DNA from: QYQD01 sp040754095
Lineage (GTDB): Bacteria; Desulfobacterota; QYQD01
Length of the DNA: 64,000 bases
Reading direction: 5' to 3'
NCBI GenBank assembly: GCA_040754095.1
Contig: JBFMFO010000001.1
Coordinates: forward strand, 62,001-126,000
The first letter of the stretch is position 1. Each line of letters begins with the position of its first letter. The notes under the pieces are model-generated. The model was not told where the DNA came from. It ran no database searches and saw only the letters and a list, made by a program, of their open reading frames with translations. The position numbers and the translations under genes were made by a program. Shown here piece after piece: positions 25,019-34,022 of the stretch.

Positions 25019-27592
25019 TCAACCCGCTGGCAGAAAAACAGTAAAGGTTGTGCCCCTCCCTAGGGTGCTCTCCACTGCAATATCCCCGCCTAAGGCCTTG
25101 ATGATACCATAAGAAACTGAGAGACCGAGTCCAGAATTAGATAATTCTTTACTGCTGTAAAATGGTTCAAATATATGTTTTTTGACATCCTCAGGGATAC
25201 CTACTCCTGTATCAGTCACCTCAACGGCCACTATATTCTTTCCGTCTTTTTCCCGCAGGCGCGTTGCCAATCTAAGCTCGCCGCCGTCCGGCATGGCCTC
25301 CACTGCATTCTTGATCAGGTTGATAAAGACCTGCTTGATCTTATCAGTATCTACATTAGCATAAGCCGGACTCTCTGACAAATCTAAAATCATAGTAATG
25401 CCCTGCTCTTGGTAAGCCTCCCGCATAATCTTGCCCAGGTCCTGAAGAAGATTATTGATATCTAGCCGCTGGAGGTTAACCATCTCCGCCCGGGAAAAAT
25501 CTACTAACTGCTGAATTATAGAAGCGATCCGACTTATTTCTTCATCTATAATACGTACTGATTCCTTCTTCGGATCGTCTTCCGGCATCTTGAGGCTCAT
25601 AATTTGTAAATAATTGCGTATTATACCCAGCGGATTATTTACTTCATGGGCCACTCTGCGGGCGAGACGTCCGGTAGCCGCAAGCCGCTCGGCACGCAAG
25701 AGCTGGGCCTGACTTTCCTCCAGGGCCCGGCTCTTTGTTTTTACCCGCTCCTCCAAGGAAGCTGCATAATTCTGCATAGTCTCTTCGGCCCGGATGCGGT
25801 CGGTCACATCTTCCATTAAGATCAGAAAACCCCTAGGGCGGTCCCGATCTTCTATAGGCATCCCCTTGCCGCATAACCAGTAGGTTTTGCCGGATGGAGC
25901 ACGATATTCAAAGGGCGGTATCTCCTGATAACGCCCGGAAAGGAGCAACGCAAACCTTTCTTTAAGAATATCTGCCTGCACATCGAAAACATCGCAGATA
26001 TTAAGACCGGTCATGCTCCTGGCGGCCGGTATTTCAAAGACTTTTTTAGCCATCGGGTTGAAACGCATAATCCTCCCGTCCTTATCCAGGGAGATAAGGC
26101 CAATCGGGGCGTGATAGACTATAGTTTTATTAAGGCGGTCGGCTTCAAATAACCGCTCCCTAAGATTATGCGTTTTTAAGGCGCCGGCCGCGTGAACGGC
26201 CAACACCTGCAGTAAGCTCTCTTGTGATTCATCCCATGATTTTTCCGCACACAGAGCCAGTACGCCAAAGATTTCTCCCGCGTGTATCAGCGGAACGACA
26301 ATAAAATCTTTGGCCTTGAGGAGATTCCCGATCTGTTCGTCTATTATCGTATATGAATGGTTGCGAAAAAATTCCCTGGAGCGGGCTATGCACTTTGAGG
26401 TCAAAGTCTCCTGCCAGATACTGCCGTCTTTATCCGGTTGAATGATTATCTTTTCAGCCAGGTCGTCCTGTTTCGTGCCGAAGGCCCTTTTGCCGACCAG
26501 TTTGTGTCCATTATTATCCACCAGCATGAGAAGGACCGATTCAAAGGAAAACAGGATAGAAAGGGCCTCAAAGATTATATCAATAGTCTCTTCACGATCC
26601 CTGGCCTCAAGGAGCGCCCTTAACATCCCTAATAAAAGTGAAACATCCTTAACAGCAGCACATATCTCTTCCTGTTTCTTCTCTGAAAGATCATCCAACT
26701 GTCCGTAACTAATAGCCGGAGCACGCGAAAGACCGGGGGGTTCAACCGCGATACCCATACACTCCGCAAGCTCTTCAACATCTTTGGACAATTTTTCGCT
26801 TAGTCTATCGATATAATCTAAGGGAACCCCCAGTGATTTAGTCACCAGTTCTGCTTCTTCCCCAAGCCCGGTCTCAACGCCGGTTTCAAATATGGCATGC
26901 GATAGCACATTGGCCAGATAAGTCGTCTTGACTAAGGACAAGGCGGTTACTATTCTCTTAAGAGGCCGGTGATGATAACGAACCGCATCCACCATGAATG
27001 GCTGGAGGTTCCACGAATCCAGAAGCCATCCGCCAATATCTGCGTGATTGGCCCCGAAAAAGCTCTCTTCCGTTACAATCAGGTTCTCTCCTTCCCGATG
27101 TTTCTTGACTACCATTTCATAATCACTACTAAAGTTTGTATAGAGAACCAGTTTGCCGATATCGTGCAACAGTCCGGACACAAAGGCCTCTTCGCTGTTG
27201 TCATAACCGACTTCTTCGGACAGATGCTTGTTGGTCAGGGCGCAGGCCAGGGAATGCCACCAGAATCGCTCGACACTAAAGGTGCTTTTTGTTTTCACCC
27301 CACGAAAGGTCTGGAAGACAGAAGCAGTCAGGCTGATATTCTGAACGGCCCTGAGACCCAGGATCACGATGGCCTGAGAAGGTGTGGTAATCTTCCGGCT
27401 TAGACCATAAAAGGGAGAATTTACGACCTTTAGCACATAACCGGTAAGGGAAGGATCTCGCTGGATTATTTTGGCTATATCGCTTATGGAAGTTTTATCA
27501 CTCAGGGTGGCCCGCATGAGTTCGGCCACAACCTGAGGAAGTGGCGGCAAGTATCCTGAGGATTTGATCTGGCTGTAAATATCTCCGGTCAA
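25019..27592 (-). CDS. HDOD-GAF-PAS histidine kinase
   Basis: 857 aa. An HDOD domain (about 10-215, LPPLPQVVAELMRATLSDK, VLKVVNSPFYGL, LLHDIGKLV) is followed by a GAF domain (about 310-480), a PAS domain (about 490-610) and a histidine kinase core with LARRVAHEVNNPLGI, NLIKNAVEAMPDG, DTGVGIPEDV and SGLGLSVSYG. HDOD fused to a kinase suggests input from c-di-GMP or chemosensory pathways. No membrane segment. It sits upstream of the hybrid kinase on the same strand, 66 bases away, possibly one operon. Confidence 0.92.
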   Translation of the reverse strand: MTGDIYSQIKSSGYLPPLPQVVAELMRATLSDKTSISDIAKIIQRDPSLTGYVLKVVNSPFYGLSRKITTPSQAIVILGLRAVQNISLTASVFQTFRGVKTKSTFSVERFWWHSLACALTNKHLSEEVGYDNSEEAFVSGLLHDIGKLVLYTNFSSDYEMVVKKHREGENLIVTEESFFGANHADIGGWLLDSWNLQPFMVDAVRYHHRPLKRIVTALSLVKTTYLANVLSHAIFETGVETGLGEEAELVTKSLGVPLDYIDRLSEKLSKDVEELAECMGIAVEPPGLSRAPAISYGQLDDLSEKKQEEICAAVKDVSLLLGMLRALLEARDREETIDIIFEALSILFSFESVLLMLVDNNGHKLVGKRAFGTKQDDLAEKIIIQPDKDGSIWQETLTSKCIARSREFFRNHSYTIIDEQIGNLLKAKDFIVVPLIHAGEIFGVLALCAEKSWDESQESLLQVLAVHAAGALKTHNLRERLFEADRLNKTIVYHAPIGLISLDKDGRIMRFNPMAKKVFEIPAARSMTGLNICDVFDVQADILKERFALLLSGRYQEIPPFEYRAPSGKTYWLCGKGMPIEDRDRPRGFLILMEDVTDRIRAEETMQNYAASLEERVKTKSRALEESQAQLLRAERLAATGRLARRVAHEVNNPLGIIRNYLQIMSLKMPEDDPKKESVRIIDEEISRIASIIQQLVDFSRAEMVNLQRLDINNLLQDLGKIMREAYQEQGITMILDLSESPAYANVDTDKIKQVFINLIKNAVEAMPDGGELRLATRLREKDGKNIVAVEVTDTGVGIPEDVKKHIFEPFYSSKELSNSGLGLSVSYGIIKALGGDIAVESTLGRGTTFTVFLPAG

Positions 27593-27597
27593 GATTG

Positions 27598-27842
27598 ATG
27601 ACCTCGTAAAAAATAAAATTTTACCGCTCGAAGATACGCCAAAGGCGTGAGAGATCGCTGAGATAACATATTAAAGGAATTTATAACTATTCAGCCACTA
27701 AGACACCAAGCCACTAAGAGATCAGATTAATTTTGAAATTCGAATTTCAAATTTTTTAGCTTTGTGTCTTGGTGCCTTGGTGGCTAAAGTTTTTCTCTGC
27801 GGACTCTGCGTGCTCAGCGGTGAAAAGGCTTTTTTACGAAGC
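27598..27842 (-). repeat. Nested inverted-repeat element (CACTAAG words)
   Basis: Outer pair: CTCGTAAAAAAT and TTTTTTACGAAG. Second pair: ATTCAGCCACTAAGACACC and CTTGGTGCCTTGGTGGCTAA, plus TCTGCGGACTCTGCGTGC words. Centre: AATTCGAATTTCAAATTT. The AACTATTCAGCCAC end matches the terminal repeat of the GxxExxY unit at 34488-34941, but no gene is inside here. Confidence 0.75.
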
Positions 27843-27861
27843 CGTCAAGATTAAAATTCAC

Positions 27862-28611
27862 CTAAAGACCCATGTCAGCCAATAACTTATCTATGTCCGC
27901 CTGGCTTGCCCCGCTCTGCGGTCCTTTTAGAGTGATATCCGCCCGGGCTTCGGCTTCAGAGATGATCTGCTCTGTGTCTTTATCCGGATAGGCCGCTTTC
28001 TCCTTTATCTTCATCCCGGTCGAGATTAACAGGCGCAGTACTTCATTTTCAATAAATGATAAAAATCCTACAACCTTTTTGATGCGTTGCCCGGTAAGAT
28101 CCTGGAAGCTTAGGGTAGTCATAATCTCTACATAATCATTCTGTATCTCTGTGTTTATAGCCTTAAGCTCCCCAACAAAACCATTACTGGAAATCTTTGC
28201 CCCTTCTTTTTCCAGAAGAGTCGATATCCTTTCCTGGACCCCCATGTTCTTCTCTATGATGTCCAGGATCTTGGTGGCCGCCTCCTCTGTAGATTTAAAG
28301 ATATAATCCAATTGGGTGGATGCCTCTGACAGCATCTTCTCAGCATTCTCATGGGCATCTGGAAGGCGGGAAGGTTCGGCTTGAACGGTTGTCTTCTTGA
28401 AGTCGGATATTTCTTTGAACAGTCCGGTTATCCCTTTTTGAAATTCCCCGCTCATGTATTTATAGAACCGGCCTTCATTTATAGCCCGATCCAGCGCCTT
28501 GCCTATCTCTGTCTCCAGTGTAATGCGAAAGGTAGGTTCCAGGGTCTCGGCAACGTATTTACCAATCTGCCGCACCAACTCATCCATGGTTTTTTCATCT
28601 GCAAACTTCAT
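27862..28611 (-). CDS. cheZ: Chemotaxis protein CheZ (CheY-P phosphatase)
   Basis: 249 aa, almost all helical. The phosphatase signature LSFQDLTGQRIKKVVG carries the Asp and Gln used by CheZ to hydrolyse CheY-P. The C-terminus QADIDKLLADMGL is the CheY-binding peptide. The long antiparallel helices between fit the family. Its presence predicts a CheY elsewhere; no chemotaxis array genes are in the window. GGAGAAGAG precedes the ATG. Confidence 0.92.
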   Translation of the reverse strand: MKFADEKTMDELVRQIGKYVAETLEPTFRITLETEIGKALDRAINEGRFYKYMSGEFQKGITGLFKEISDFKKTTVQAEPSRLPDAHENAEKMLSEASTQLDYIFKSTEEAATKILDIIEKNMGVQERISTLLEKEGAKISSNGFVGELKAINTEIQNDYVEIMTTLSFQDLTGQRIKKVVGFLSFIENEVLRLLISTGMKIKEKAAYPDKDTEQIISEAEARADITLKGPQSGASQADIDKLLADMGL

Positions 28612-28638
28612 TCATCTCTTCTCCTTCCCTCTTACGTA

Positions 28639-28852
28639 TTGTCAAAAGATTAACCACAGAGCACACAGCGTGGCGAAACCGCAACCAAATCCGAAATTCA
28701 AATATCGAATGTTCGAAACGTCCATCAGCAACTCCTTCGATTTTTCGTTTTGGTCATTGCTCTCATTTGGTCATTTGATATTGTTTCGAGTTTCGTGCTT
28801 CGGATTTCGAATTTTCCATCTCTGTGGTTGTTTTTCATAAAACTTTTGACAT
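28639..28852 (+). repeat. Nested element: TGTCAAAAG ends, CCACAGAG arms, AATTCG-word core (copy 3)
   Basis: Outer TTGTCAAAAG (28639-28648) and CTTTTGACAT (28843-28852). Inside, AACCACAGAGC and CATCTCTGTGGTT. Inside again, a third copy of the AATTCG-word element (28686-28815) with the same ends as copies 1 and 2. One repeat family is therefore packed inside another. Confidence 0.8.
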
Positions 28853-29652
28853 TACCCCCTCTTATAGGGGAAAAACACCGACACCCGGGTCATTCCCGGT
28901 TCGCTTTCGACCTTAAACTTTGCTCTTAACGGTTCCAATATCTTCCTGGCCAAAAATAAACCAAGTCCGGGATGGGGATGAGGTTTAGTAGTATAAAACG
29001 GAATAAAAAGCTTCTCTTTGGCTGAAGGAGGTATCCCGCAACCTGTATCCTGTACAGAAACAAAGGCATTACCGCCATTCAGACCGGTTTCAACGATGAT
29101 TTCCCGTTCCTCTGCGTCAATAATCGCTTCTATTGCGTTTTGGAGAATGTGATTCAGAGCTTGGCTCAGATCCGGATACCGGGCGGAAATCAGGGGCAAA
29201 GATTCCCTTAATTTTAGTGTCTTCTTGACCTTATGCTTAAAAAATAGGTCTGCGTGCAGGAGGATGACCTCATCTTTTATTACCTCATTGAGGTCCACCA
29301 TACTGGTATTGTCCTCTTCGCCTGCGCTGCACCGGTTAACAATAAAATCCGTCATGTTATGTAGCCGCTCCAACTCCTCTTCCAGTTGTCCGATCTTCTT
29401 AACGCATATCTCTTGTTTCCCCTCGAGATCCTTCAGAAGTTTTTCACTTTCGTCGTGAGAGAAAGATAATGCGCCCAGGTCAGCTAAAATGCCCCCCCCT
29501 TCGGCCATTATTTTTTTCAAAAGTTCAATCTGAATAGATAGAACCTGTAAAGGCCCATTCATATTATGGGCCACGCCCTTCATTAACCGCCCGATACCGG
29601 ACATATAATGCTGGCGGATTACTTCCTGTATTAATTTATCTTCCAAGGCCAT
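28852..29652 (-). CDS. Soluble histidine kinase
   Basis: 266 aa with only a dimerisation/phosphotransfer domain and an ATPase. His29 lies in MKGVAHNMNGPLQVLSIQ; the N-box is NHILQNAIEAI, followed by DTGCGIPP and GLGLFLARKIL. There is no separate sensor domain, so it must be controlled by a partner. It lies between cheZ and a PilZ gene. The unusual HNMNGPLQ H-box recalls kinases of flagellar-gene control systems, but that is only a hint. Confidence 0.88.
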   Translation of the reverse strand: MALEDKLIQEVIRQHYMSGIGRLMKGVAHNMNGPLQVLSIQIELLKKIMAEGGGILADLGALSFSHDESEKLLKDLEGKQEICVKKIGQLEEELERLHNMTDFIVNRCSAGEEDNTSMVDLNEVIKDEVILLHADLFFKHKVKKTLKLRESLPLISARYPDLSQALNHILQNAIEAIIDAEEREIIVETGLNGGNAFVSVQDTGCGIPPSAKEKLFIPFYTTKPHPHPGLGLFLARKILEPLRAKFKVESEPGMTRVSVFFPYKRG

Positions 29653-29689
29653 GCACCTACTCTGTTTTTATATCAGTTCTCCATTATCA

Positions 29690-29762
29690 GTTTACCGTTG
29701 TCCGTAAAAACCTGAAGATCTTTTTTCGGTGAACGGTGAACGAACAACGGTGAACGGTTACG
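29690..29762 (+). repeat. Heptamer inverted repeat with ACCTGAA spacer
   Basis: Left arm TTTACCGTTGTCCG, spacer TAAAAACCTGAAGATC, right arm CGGTGAACGGTGAACG and ACAACGGTGAACGG. The spacer matches the one at 10243-10310, 19 kb away, so these are copies of one element, not independent slippage. Confidence 0.85.
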
Positions 29763-29805
29763 TTCCTTTTCCTTATCTTATCAGCTTGCGGGGTCAAAAA
29801 CAAAC

Positions 29806-30396
29806 TCATTTTCCCTCCCTCCTGCTCCGCAAAAGCTCCCTTTGTTTCTCAAACGTCAATTGAATCAATTTCTCTCTGACACCATCTTCTATCTCTATAA
29901 ATTCTACGGCCACTTCATAAGCCTCTTCAGGGGAATCCTTTTCCTGTACAGAGATTACCCGTTTGACCTGTCCATAAATGTCATCGATAAAATAGGGAAA
30001 AAATGGCACTATAAGACAGATATCCAGATACATTGCCGGGGGAATCGGCCGGCAGGTCATAATCCTCAATCCTGCGCCGCTTAACTCCACTACCGCATCC
30101 CTGTATTTATATTCCTTCTTCGGCACACCACCTATAATAAGACCTATTAAGTAATCCAATTTATTATTAATGATTTCCAAGCGTTCCCTTATATCATAAT
30201 CGGTCTCTTCGCGGCGGGAAATTGGCGTAGGAGGAAATGTAATAGCCAAAAGATTGTGCCGGCAGACCCGGGTCTCAGCCTTTCTCTTTTCCCGTAGCTT
30301 ATTATATCCCTCTAAGTCAAAGATATTGTATTGAACAGGCAGGCTGACCCTGGCGCGGGCAAATTCCCGCTTTTCTATATTCTCTCTTTCATCCAT
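29806..30396 (-). CDS. PilZ domain c-di-GMP receptor
   Basis: 196 aa. A basic RxxxR-type motif (REFARARVSLPV) at about 10-21 and, after an insert of about 85 residues with predicted helices, VVELSGAGLRIMT (the D/NxSxxG-like part) and a C-terminal beta region. The first residue of DxSxxG is Glu-Leu here, so c-di-GMP binding may be weaker than usual. It lies behind a sigma-54-type promoter among motility regulators; control of motor or flagellar gene function is inferred. Confidence 0.8.
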   Translation of the reverse strand: MDERENIEKREFARARVSLPVQYNIFDLEGYNKLREKRKAETRVCRHNLLAITFPPTPISRREETDYDIRERLEIINNKLDYLIGLIIGGVPKKEYKYRDAVVELSGAGLRIMTCRPIPPAMYLDICLIVPFFPYFIDDIYGQVKRVISVQEKDSPEEAYEVAVEFIEIEDGVREKLIQLTFEKQRELLRSRREGK

Positions 30397-30426
30397 CAGA
30401 GATTTATTCTCCCCTTACGAGGTATT

Positions 30427-30443
30427 TGCACTTATCATGCCAA
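30427..30443 (-). promoter_or_regulatory. Sigma-54 (RpoN) type promoter for the PilZ gene
   Basis: On the minus strand TTGGCATG, 4 bases, GTGCA: GG and GC are separated by exactly 10 bases, with one mismatch to TTGGCACG-N4-TTGCA. The expected transcript start is about 20 bases before the PilZ ATG. Confidence 0.7.
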
Positions 30444-30650
30444 ATAATTAGTTTCCGAATAAAAGCTTTCAGCGATCAACTTTCAGCTTAACATATTGTT
30501 TGTCTTATTCTTTTGCTGACGGCTGAAAGCGTGAATCCGAAAACTACCAAATCCCCCCCCCCTTTGCTAAAGGGGGGAAAATATTGAAATCCCCCCTTGG
30601 AAAAGGGGGATACAGGGGGATTTTCGGATGGACACTAATTAATACGTAAC
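30443..30650 (+). repeat. Composite element: TTTCAGC pair plus C/G block inside TAGTTTCC ends
   Basis: Ends TTAGTTTCCG and CGGATGGACACTAA. Inside, a TTTCAGC-word pair around AACATATTGTTTGTCTTATT (compare 8176-8332), then a C/G-block hairpin (compare 19225-19290). It is a chimera of two families found separately elsewhere. With 30715-30835 it fills the 472-base gap; no gene is seen. Confidence 0.8.
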
Positions 30651-30714
30651 CACCGCTGGAGTTAACCCTTCAGTATCTTATAAAAGGCTAAGGCATCAAG
30701 TACAGCGATAATTT

Positions 30715-30835
30715 GGCATTTCCTTTGGTGGGCAAAGCCCACCCTACGTGCTATCAGCATGAAGCCGGTCCACCGTTCACCGTTAACCGTTTACCGAAAG
30801 AAAATGTCGGTTAACGGTTAACGGATAACAAAAAT
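30715..30835. repeat. GGGCAAAGCCC hairpin and heptamer inverted repeat
   Basis: TGGTGGGCAAAGCCCACC at about 30727 is a perfect hairpin. It is followed by heptamer arms CCACCGTTCACCGTTAACCG and CGGTTAACGGTTAACGG around GAAAGAAAATGT. Confidence 0.75.
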
Positions 30836-30868
30836 GCTGTGAATTCTGTAGTAAAAATCGACATACCG

Positions 30869-32440
30869 TCAAGCTATTGACATATGCTGGCGTTTAGATA
30901 CCTTTTTAATTTCTTTGGTATTGCCCTCCTCCTCCAAAATGCCGACCAAAATATCTACACACTGACCATCGAACTGAATAAAGCTATTTTCTTGCAATAT
31001 TCGGATAGCCTCGCTCCGGCTTTTGGCTTTACGATAAGGGCGGTTGGAAGTCAAGGCATCATAAGCATCCGCCACCGCCAGTATCCGGGAAAGGAGTGGT
31101 ATATCTTCTCCCTTAAGCCCGTCCGGATATCCTTTGCCGTCCCATCTCTCATGGTGGTGCCGGATAATGGCCTTTTCCTTAGGCAATAGCCCGAGGTGTT
31201 TAACTATATTTTCACCGATAACCGGATGTTTTTTTATAATATCATATTCCTGCGCTAACAGCTTACCCGGCTTTAAGAGAATATCATCCCGGATGCCTAT
31301 TTTCCCTATATCATGCAGATAGCCGGCAAAGGCTATGGAATCGATCTCTTCCTGCTTAAGTCCCGTGGCCCTGGCTATCTTTATGGCATAAGCGGTTACC
31401 CGTCCCGAGTGACTTCTGGTATAAGGATCTTTCGCCTCCAGCGTACTGACCAGCGCCCTTAATGTGGCGTGGAGGTTTAACATCACGCTTTCATATAAGA
31501 TCAAATTTTCTACGGTCAGAGAAGACTTCTCCGCCAGTAAAAAGAGTATAAAAAGGTCTTCTTCAGAAAAAACATCCCCCATCTTCTTCCCGGTCACAGT
31601 TAAAGCGCCAAAGGTCTCATTGCGGATTTTAAACGGGATAGTAATAAGCGCTCCCTTCATGTCCTTAGGCAAAAAATCCGGTTTGGGACCGCCATGTTTC
31701 TGAATGTCCTTTAAAATCAAGGGCACGCCCTCTAAGATAACCTGCCCGATCATATTGCCTTTTAATGGGGCCGCCCATCTACCGATATATTCCTCTTTAT
31801 CAATACCCTGGGCAGCAATGAGCACCATCTCTCCCTTCTCCATATCGGCCAGCATAAAAAATGATTTTTCAGCGTCCACCAATTGGCAGGCCATCTCAAC
31901 TATTTTTTGATAAAGTTCCTCGGTGCGATGAACCTTGCTCAGGGTATCACCGATCATAAAGAGTATAGACTGCTCTCTGATCTTTTTCTCTAATCGTTTA
32001 TTAAGGTCCTCCAGGGCCTTCTTCTCTTTGAGTTCCTCGCTTAAGAATATATTTTCTTTTAAGATGGAACGCTCCCGGGCCAGCCTTTCTAGGGCTATTC
32101 TTATCTCATCTAATTTAAACGGCTTGGTCAAAAAATCTGAAGCGCCCTTACGCATAGCCTCAATAATGGCGTCATGGGAAGGGTAGCCGGTCATAACTAC
32201 GACCAGAATAGACTTGTCATGGGTCTTCACCTTCTCCAGGAACTGCAGCCCGCTCATGCCCGGCATCATGAAATCAACAAAAATACAGTCCATCTCTACT
32301 TTATTCAGCAGATCAAAGGCCTCGTAACCATCATGGGCCGTAAATACCTCGTAATCGCCCAGGGCAAGAAAAAATTCCCGCAACGTCTCGCAGATGACCG
32401 CGTCATCGTCAACCACCATCACATTTAACGGCTTGTCCAT
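30869..32440 (-). CDS. REC-GAF-HD-GYP response regulator
   Basis: 523 aa. The receiver has acidic residues in VVDDDAV and Asp56 (CIFVDFMMPGMSG). A GAF domain (about 165-310) precedes a complete HD-GYP domain (YLHDIGKIGIRDDILLKP, HHHERWDGKGYPDGLKG). It is predicted to hydrolyse c-di-GMP in response to a cognate kinase. The C-terminal basic tail is not conserved. Neighbours are the PilZ gene and another response regulator. Confidence 0.93.
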   Translation of the reverse strand: MDKPLNVMVVDDDAVICETLREFFLALGDYEVFTAHDGYEAFDLLNKVEMDCIFVDFMMPGMSGLQFLEKVKTHDKSILVVVMTGYPSHDAIIEAMRKGASDFLTKPFKLDEIRIALERLARERSILKENIFLSEELKEKKALEDLNKRLEKKIREQSILFMIGDTLSKVHRTEELYQKIVEMACQLVDAEKSFFMLADMEKGEMVLIAAQGIDKEEYIGRWAAPLKGNMIGQVILEGVPLILKDIQKHGGPKPDFLPKDMKGALITIPFKIRNETFGALTVTGKKMGDVFSEEDLFILFLLAEKSSLTVENLILYESVMLNLHATLRALVSTLEAKDPYTRSHSGRVTAYAIKIARATGLKQEEIDSIAFAGYLHDIGKIGIRDDILLKPGKLLAQEYDIIKKHPVIGENIVKHLGLLPKEKAIIRHHHERWDGKGYPDGLKGEDIPLLSRILAVADAYDALTSNRPYRKAKSRSEAIRILQENSFIQFDGQCVDILVGILEEEGNTKEIKKVSKRQHMSIA

Positions 32441-32454
32441 AGTGTACCTTTCTA

Positions 32455-32530
32455 ATAAGCTATAAGCTTTCAGCCTTCAGCTTTCAGCAAAAACAAACAA
32501 TAGATTAAGCTGAACGCTGATAGCTGAGTG
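32455..32530 (-). repeat. TTTCAGC-word element, reverse orientation
   Basis: The reverse complement has the core TTAATCTATTGTTTGT between CAGCTATCAGCGTTCAGC and CTGAAAGCTGAAGGCTGAAA, matching 8216-8300 and 30465-30532. Confidence 0.8.
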
Positions 32531-32539
32531 TTGACTGCT

Positions 32540-32568
32540 TCGTCTGGAATCTTTTGATTTCCAGACGA
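32540..32568 (-). terminator. Hairpin after the REC-SHOCT gene
   Basis: TCGTCTGGAA (32540-32549) pairs perfectly with TTCCAGACGA (32559-32568), loop of 9. It begins 4 bases after the stop of the minus-strand gene. There is no T-tract, so it may be a stabilising hairpin or a repeat arm rather than a true terminator. Confidence 0.45.
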
Positions 32569-32571
32569 AAA

Positions 32572-33264
32572 TTACTTGGCCATCTCAAGCAGCAGTTTCT
32601 TGCAAAGGCTAAACTCGTCTTCATCCAATAAGCCGGCATTCTTCAGGCGAACAATCCTCTCCAGATCGGTTAGAATCTTCTTGATCCCTTCCTCCCCCTC
32701 AAAATATGAAGGCGGAATAACATGCCGGGGGAATATGTCCAAAGAATTTGATCTTAACTCAGACCTTCCGATATTCGCCCCATCAGCTTTTACCTGTCTC
32801 TTCTCGGCCTCATCAAATCTCTTTAATTCGGCATACGCCTGTTTCAGGTCATGCATTAAAAGACTATTTTCCCTTATAAGTCTTATCTTTTCGCAGGCAT
32901 TGTTAACGGCTATCTTTATTTCGTCCAGACGAAATGGTTTGCGCAGGTAGTCATAGGCCCCTTCCCTGACTGCTTCTATGGCCGTCTCCAGGGAGGCGTA
33001 GCCGGTAATAATGATAACCATACTGTGCGGATAAAGGGTTTTGGCCTCACGAAGAACATCTATCCCGCTTGCGCCGGGCAGCATAATATCCGTTATCACC
33101 AGGTCATACTTCTTGCGTTTAAGCTCGCGGATAGCCTCCGCCCCGTCGTATGAGACCTTTATGCTGCGATCGTCAGCCGCAAGGCTCTCCCTCAGCAAAT
33201 CACCGATGTTTTTTTCGTCCTCAACAATGAGGATATGGATATTTCGATCATTATTTCCATTCAT
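32572..33264 (-). CDS. Response regulator with C-terminal SHOCT-like segment
   Basis: 230 aa. The receiver (about 7-125) has VEDEKN and the phosphorylated Asp in LVITDIMLPGASG, with KPF at the conserved Lys. A helical linker follows, and the end LERIVRLKNAGLLDEDEFSL resembles a SHOCT oligomerisation motif. There is no DNA-binding domain. I chose the ATG at 33264; the 28 extra residues upstream are not receiver-like. Likely a signal relay protein of the flagellar cluster. Confidence 0.85.
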   Translation of the reverse strand: MNGNNDRNIHILIVEDEKNIGDLLRESLAADDRSIKVSYDGAEAIRELKRKKYDLVITDIMLPGASGIDVLREAKTLYPHSMVIIITGYASLETAIEAVREGAYDYLRKPFRLDEIKIAVNNACEKIRLIRENSLLMHDLKQAYAELKRFDEAEKRQVKADGANIGRSELRSNSLDIFPRHVIPPSYFEGEEGIKKILTDLERIVRLKNAGLLDEDEFSLCKKLLLEMAK

Positions 33265-33319
33265 GTCCGGGTTCTTCCAAAATTCAGAATTGGGGCATTT
33301 GCAACTTCTGCAACCGTAG

Positions 33320-33532
33320 CTACGCGGGTTGTCAGGTTCAGGGTTCACGGTTGGCTACTTTGCGCCTTTCGTGTTGATCTTCACCGCTCCCTAACCTTGA
33401 ACCGTGAACCTTGTAACTTTGAACCTGAGTAGAAACACAGATTCTTCTGGCTTATCGTCAAAAAAGACAGGAAACTTAAATAGGTTGGACGTTTTCGTGC
33501 TTTTCACGGACAACGGTGAACGGATACGAACA
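33320..33532. repeat. Mixed word repeats between regulator and flagellar chaperone genes
   Basis: GGTTCAGGGTTCACGG faces CCTTGAACCGTGAACC (33330-33400). Then a heptamer remnant lies near 33508-33532 (CACGGACAACGGTGAACGG). No gene is seen in this 268-base gap. Confidence 0.65.
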
Positions 33533-34021
33533 TTACTTCGCCGTATCTATAAAGCGGGGAGAAAAACTTTTTTGAGGGGCATAACCCCTGACCGCCCGTG
33601 TATCACGTTGCAGGCATAAAATCTGCTGTCTAAGCTCACGGGAACGAGCCTCAGCATAGGCCAGGCATTCCTCATGGATGACGAATATCTCTTTCAATAT
33701 AAGTTTCAATTTGTCGATCCACCCTTGGACAGGGTTGTCCCTCTTTTCACTCTGACCGGATGCCGGGCGAAATCCGGCTAAGGAAAGCCGGCGGTCAATG
33801 GCATCTATGGCCTTCATAACCCTATTTCTCTGTCCGGTGACAGTTGCCAACAGTCCAGTGTCTCCAGACTGAAGGGCACCTTTAAAGGCCTGCATATTCT
33901 CCTTTAACTTCAGGCAAAGGCCCTGTTTCTCCTTTAGTAGTTCTTCTACGCTCGCTCCTGTTCCCTGTCCTCTGTCTTCTGTATTCTGTATCTTGCACTT
34001 TGCATTTTGCATTTTGTTCAT
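33533..34021 (-). CDS. Flagellar protein, FlgN/FliT-like helical chaperone candidate
   Basis: 162 aa, nearly all helical, directly after fliS (start 2 bases beyond its stop). Size, helicity, a Gln/Lys-rich core (LLKEKQGLCLKLKENMQAF) and position suggest a FlgN/FliT-type export chaperone, but sequence similarity is weak. The first about 20 residues (MQNAKCKIQNTEDRGQ) are encoded by a short-word repeat (33960-34020). I chose the ATG at 34021; the frame is open to 34054 inside fliS. Confidence 0.65.
   Translation of the reverse strand: MNKMQNAKCKIQNTEDRGQGTGASVEELLKEKQGLCLKLKENMQAFKGALQSGDTGLLATVTGQRNRVMKAIDAIDRRLSLAGFRPASGQSEKRDNPVQGWIDKLKLILKEIFVIHEECLAYAEARSRELRQQILCLQRDTRAVRGYAPQKSFSPRFIDTAK
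33960..34020 (-). repeat. AAATGCAAAGTGCAAG-word repeat inside a coding start
   Basis: Minus strand: AAAATGCAAAATGC, AAAGTGCAAGATACAG, AATACAGAAGACAGAGG. It encodes the N-terminus of the FlgN/FliT-like protein. Confidence 0.7.
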
Positions 34022-34022
34022 A

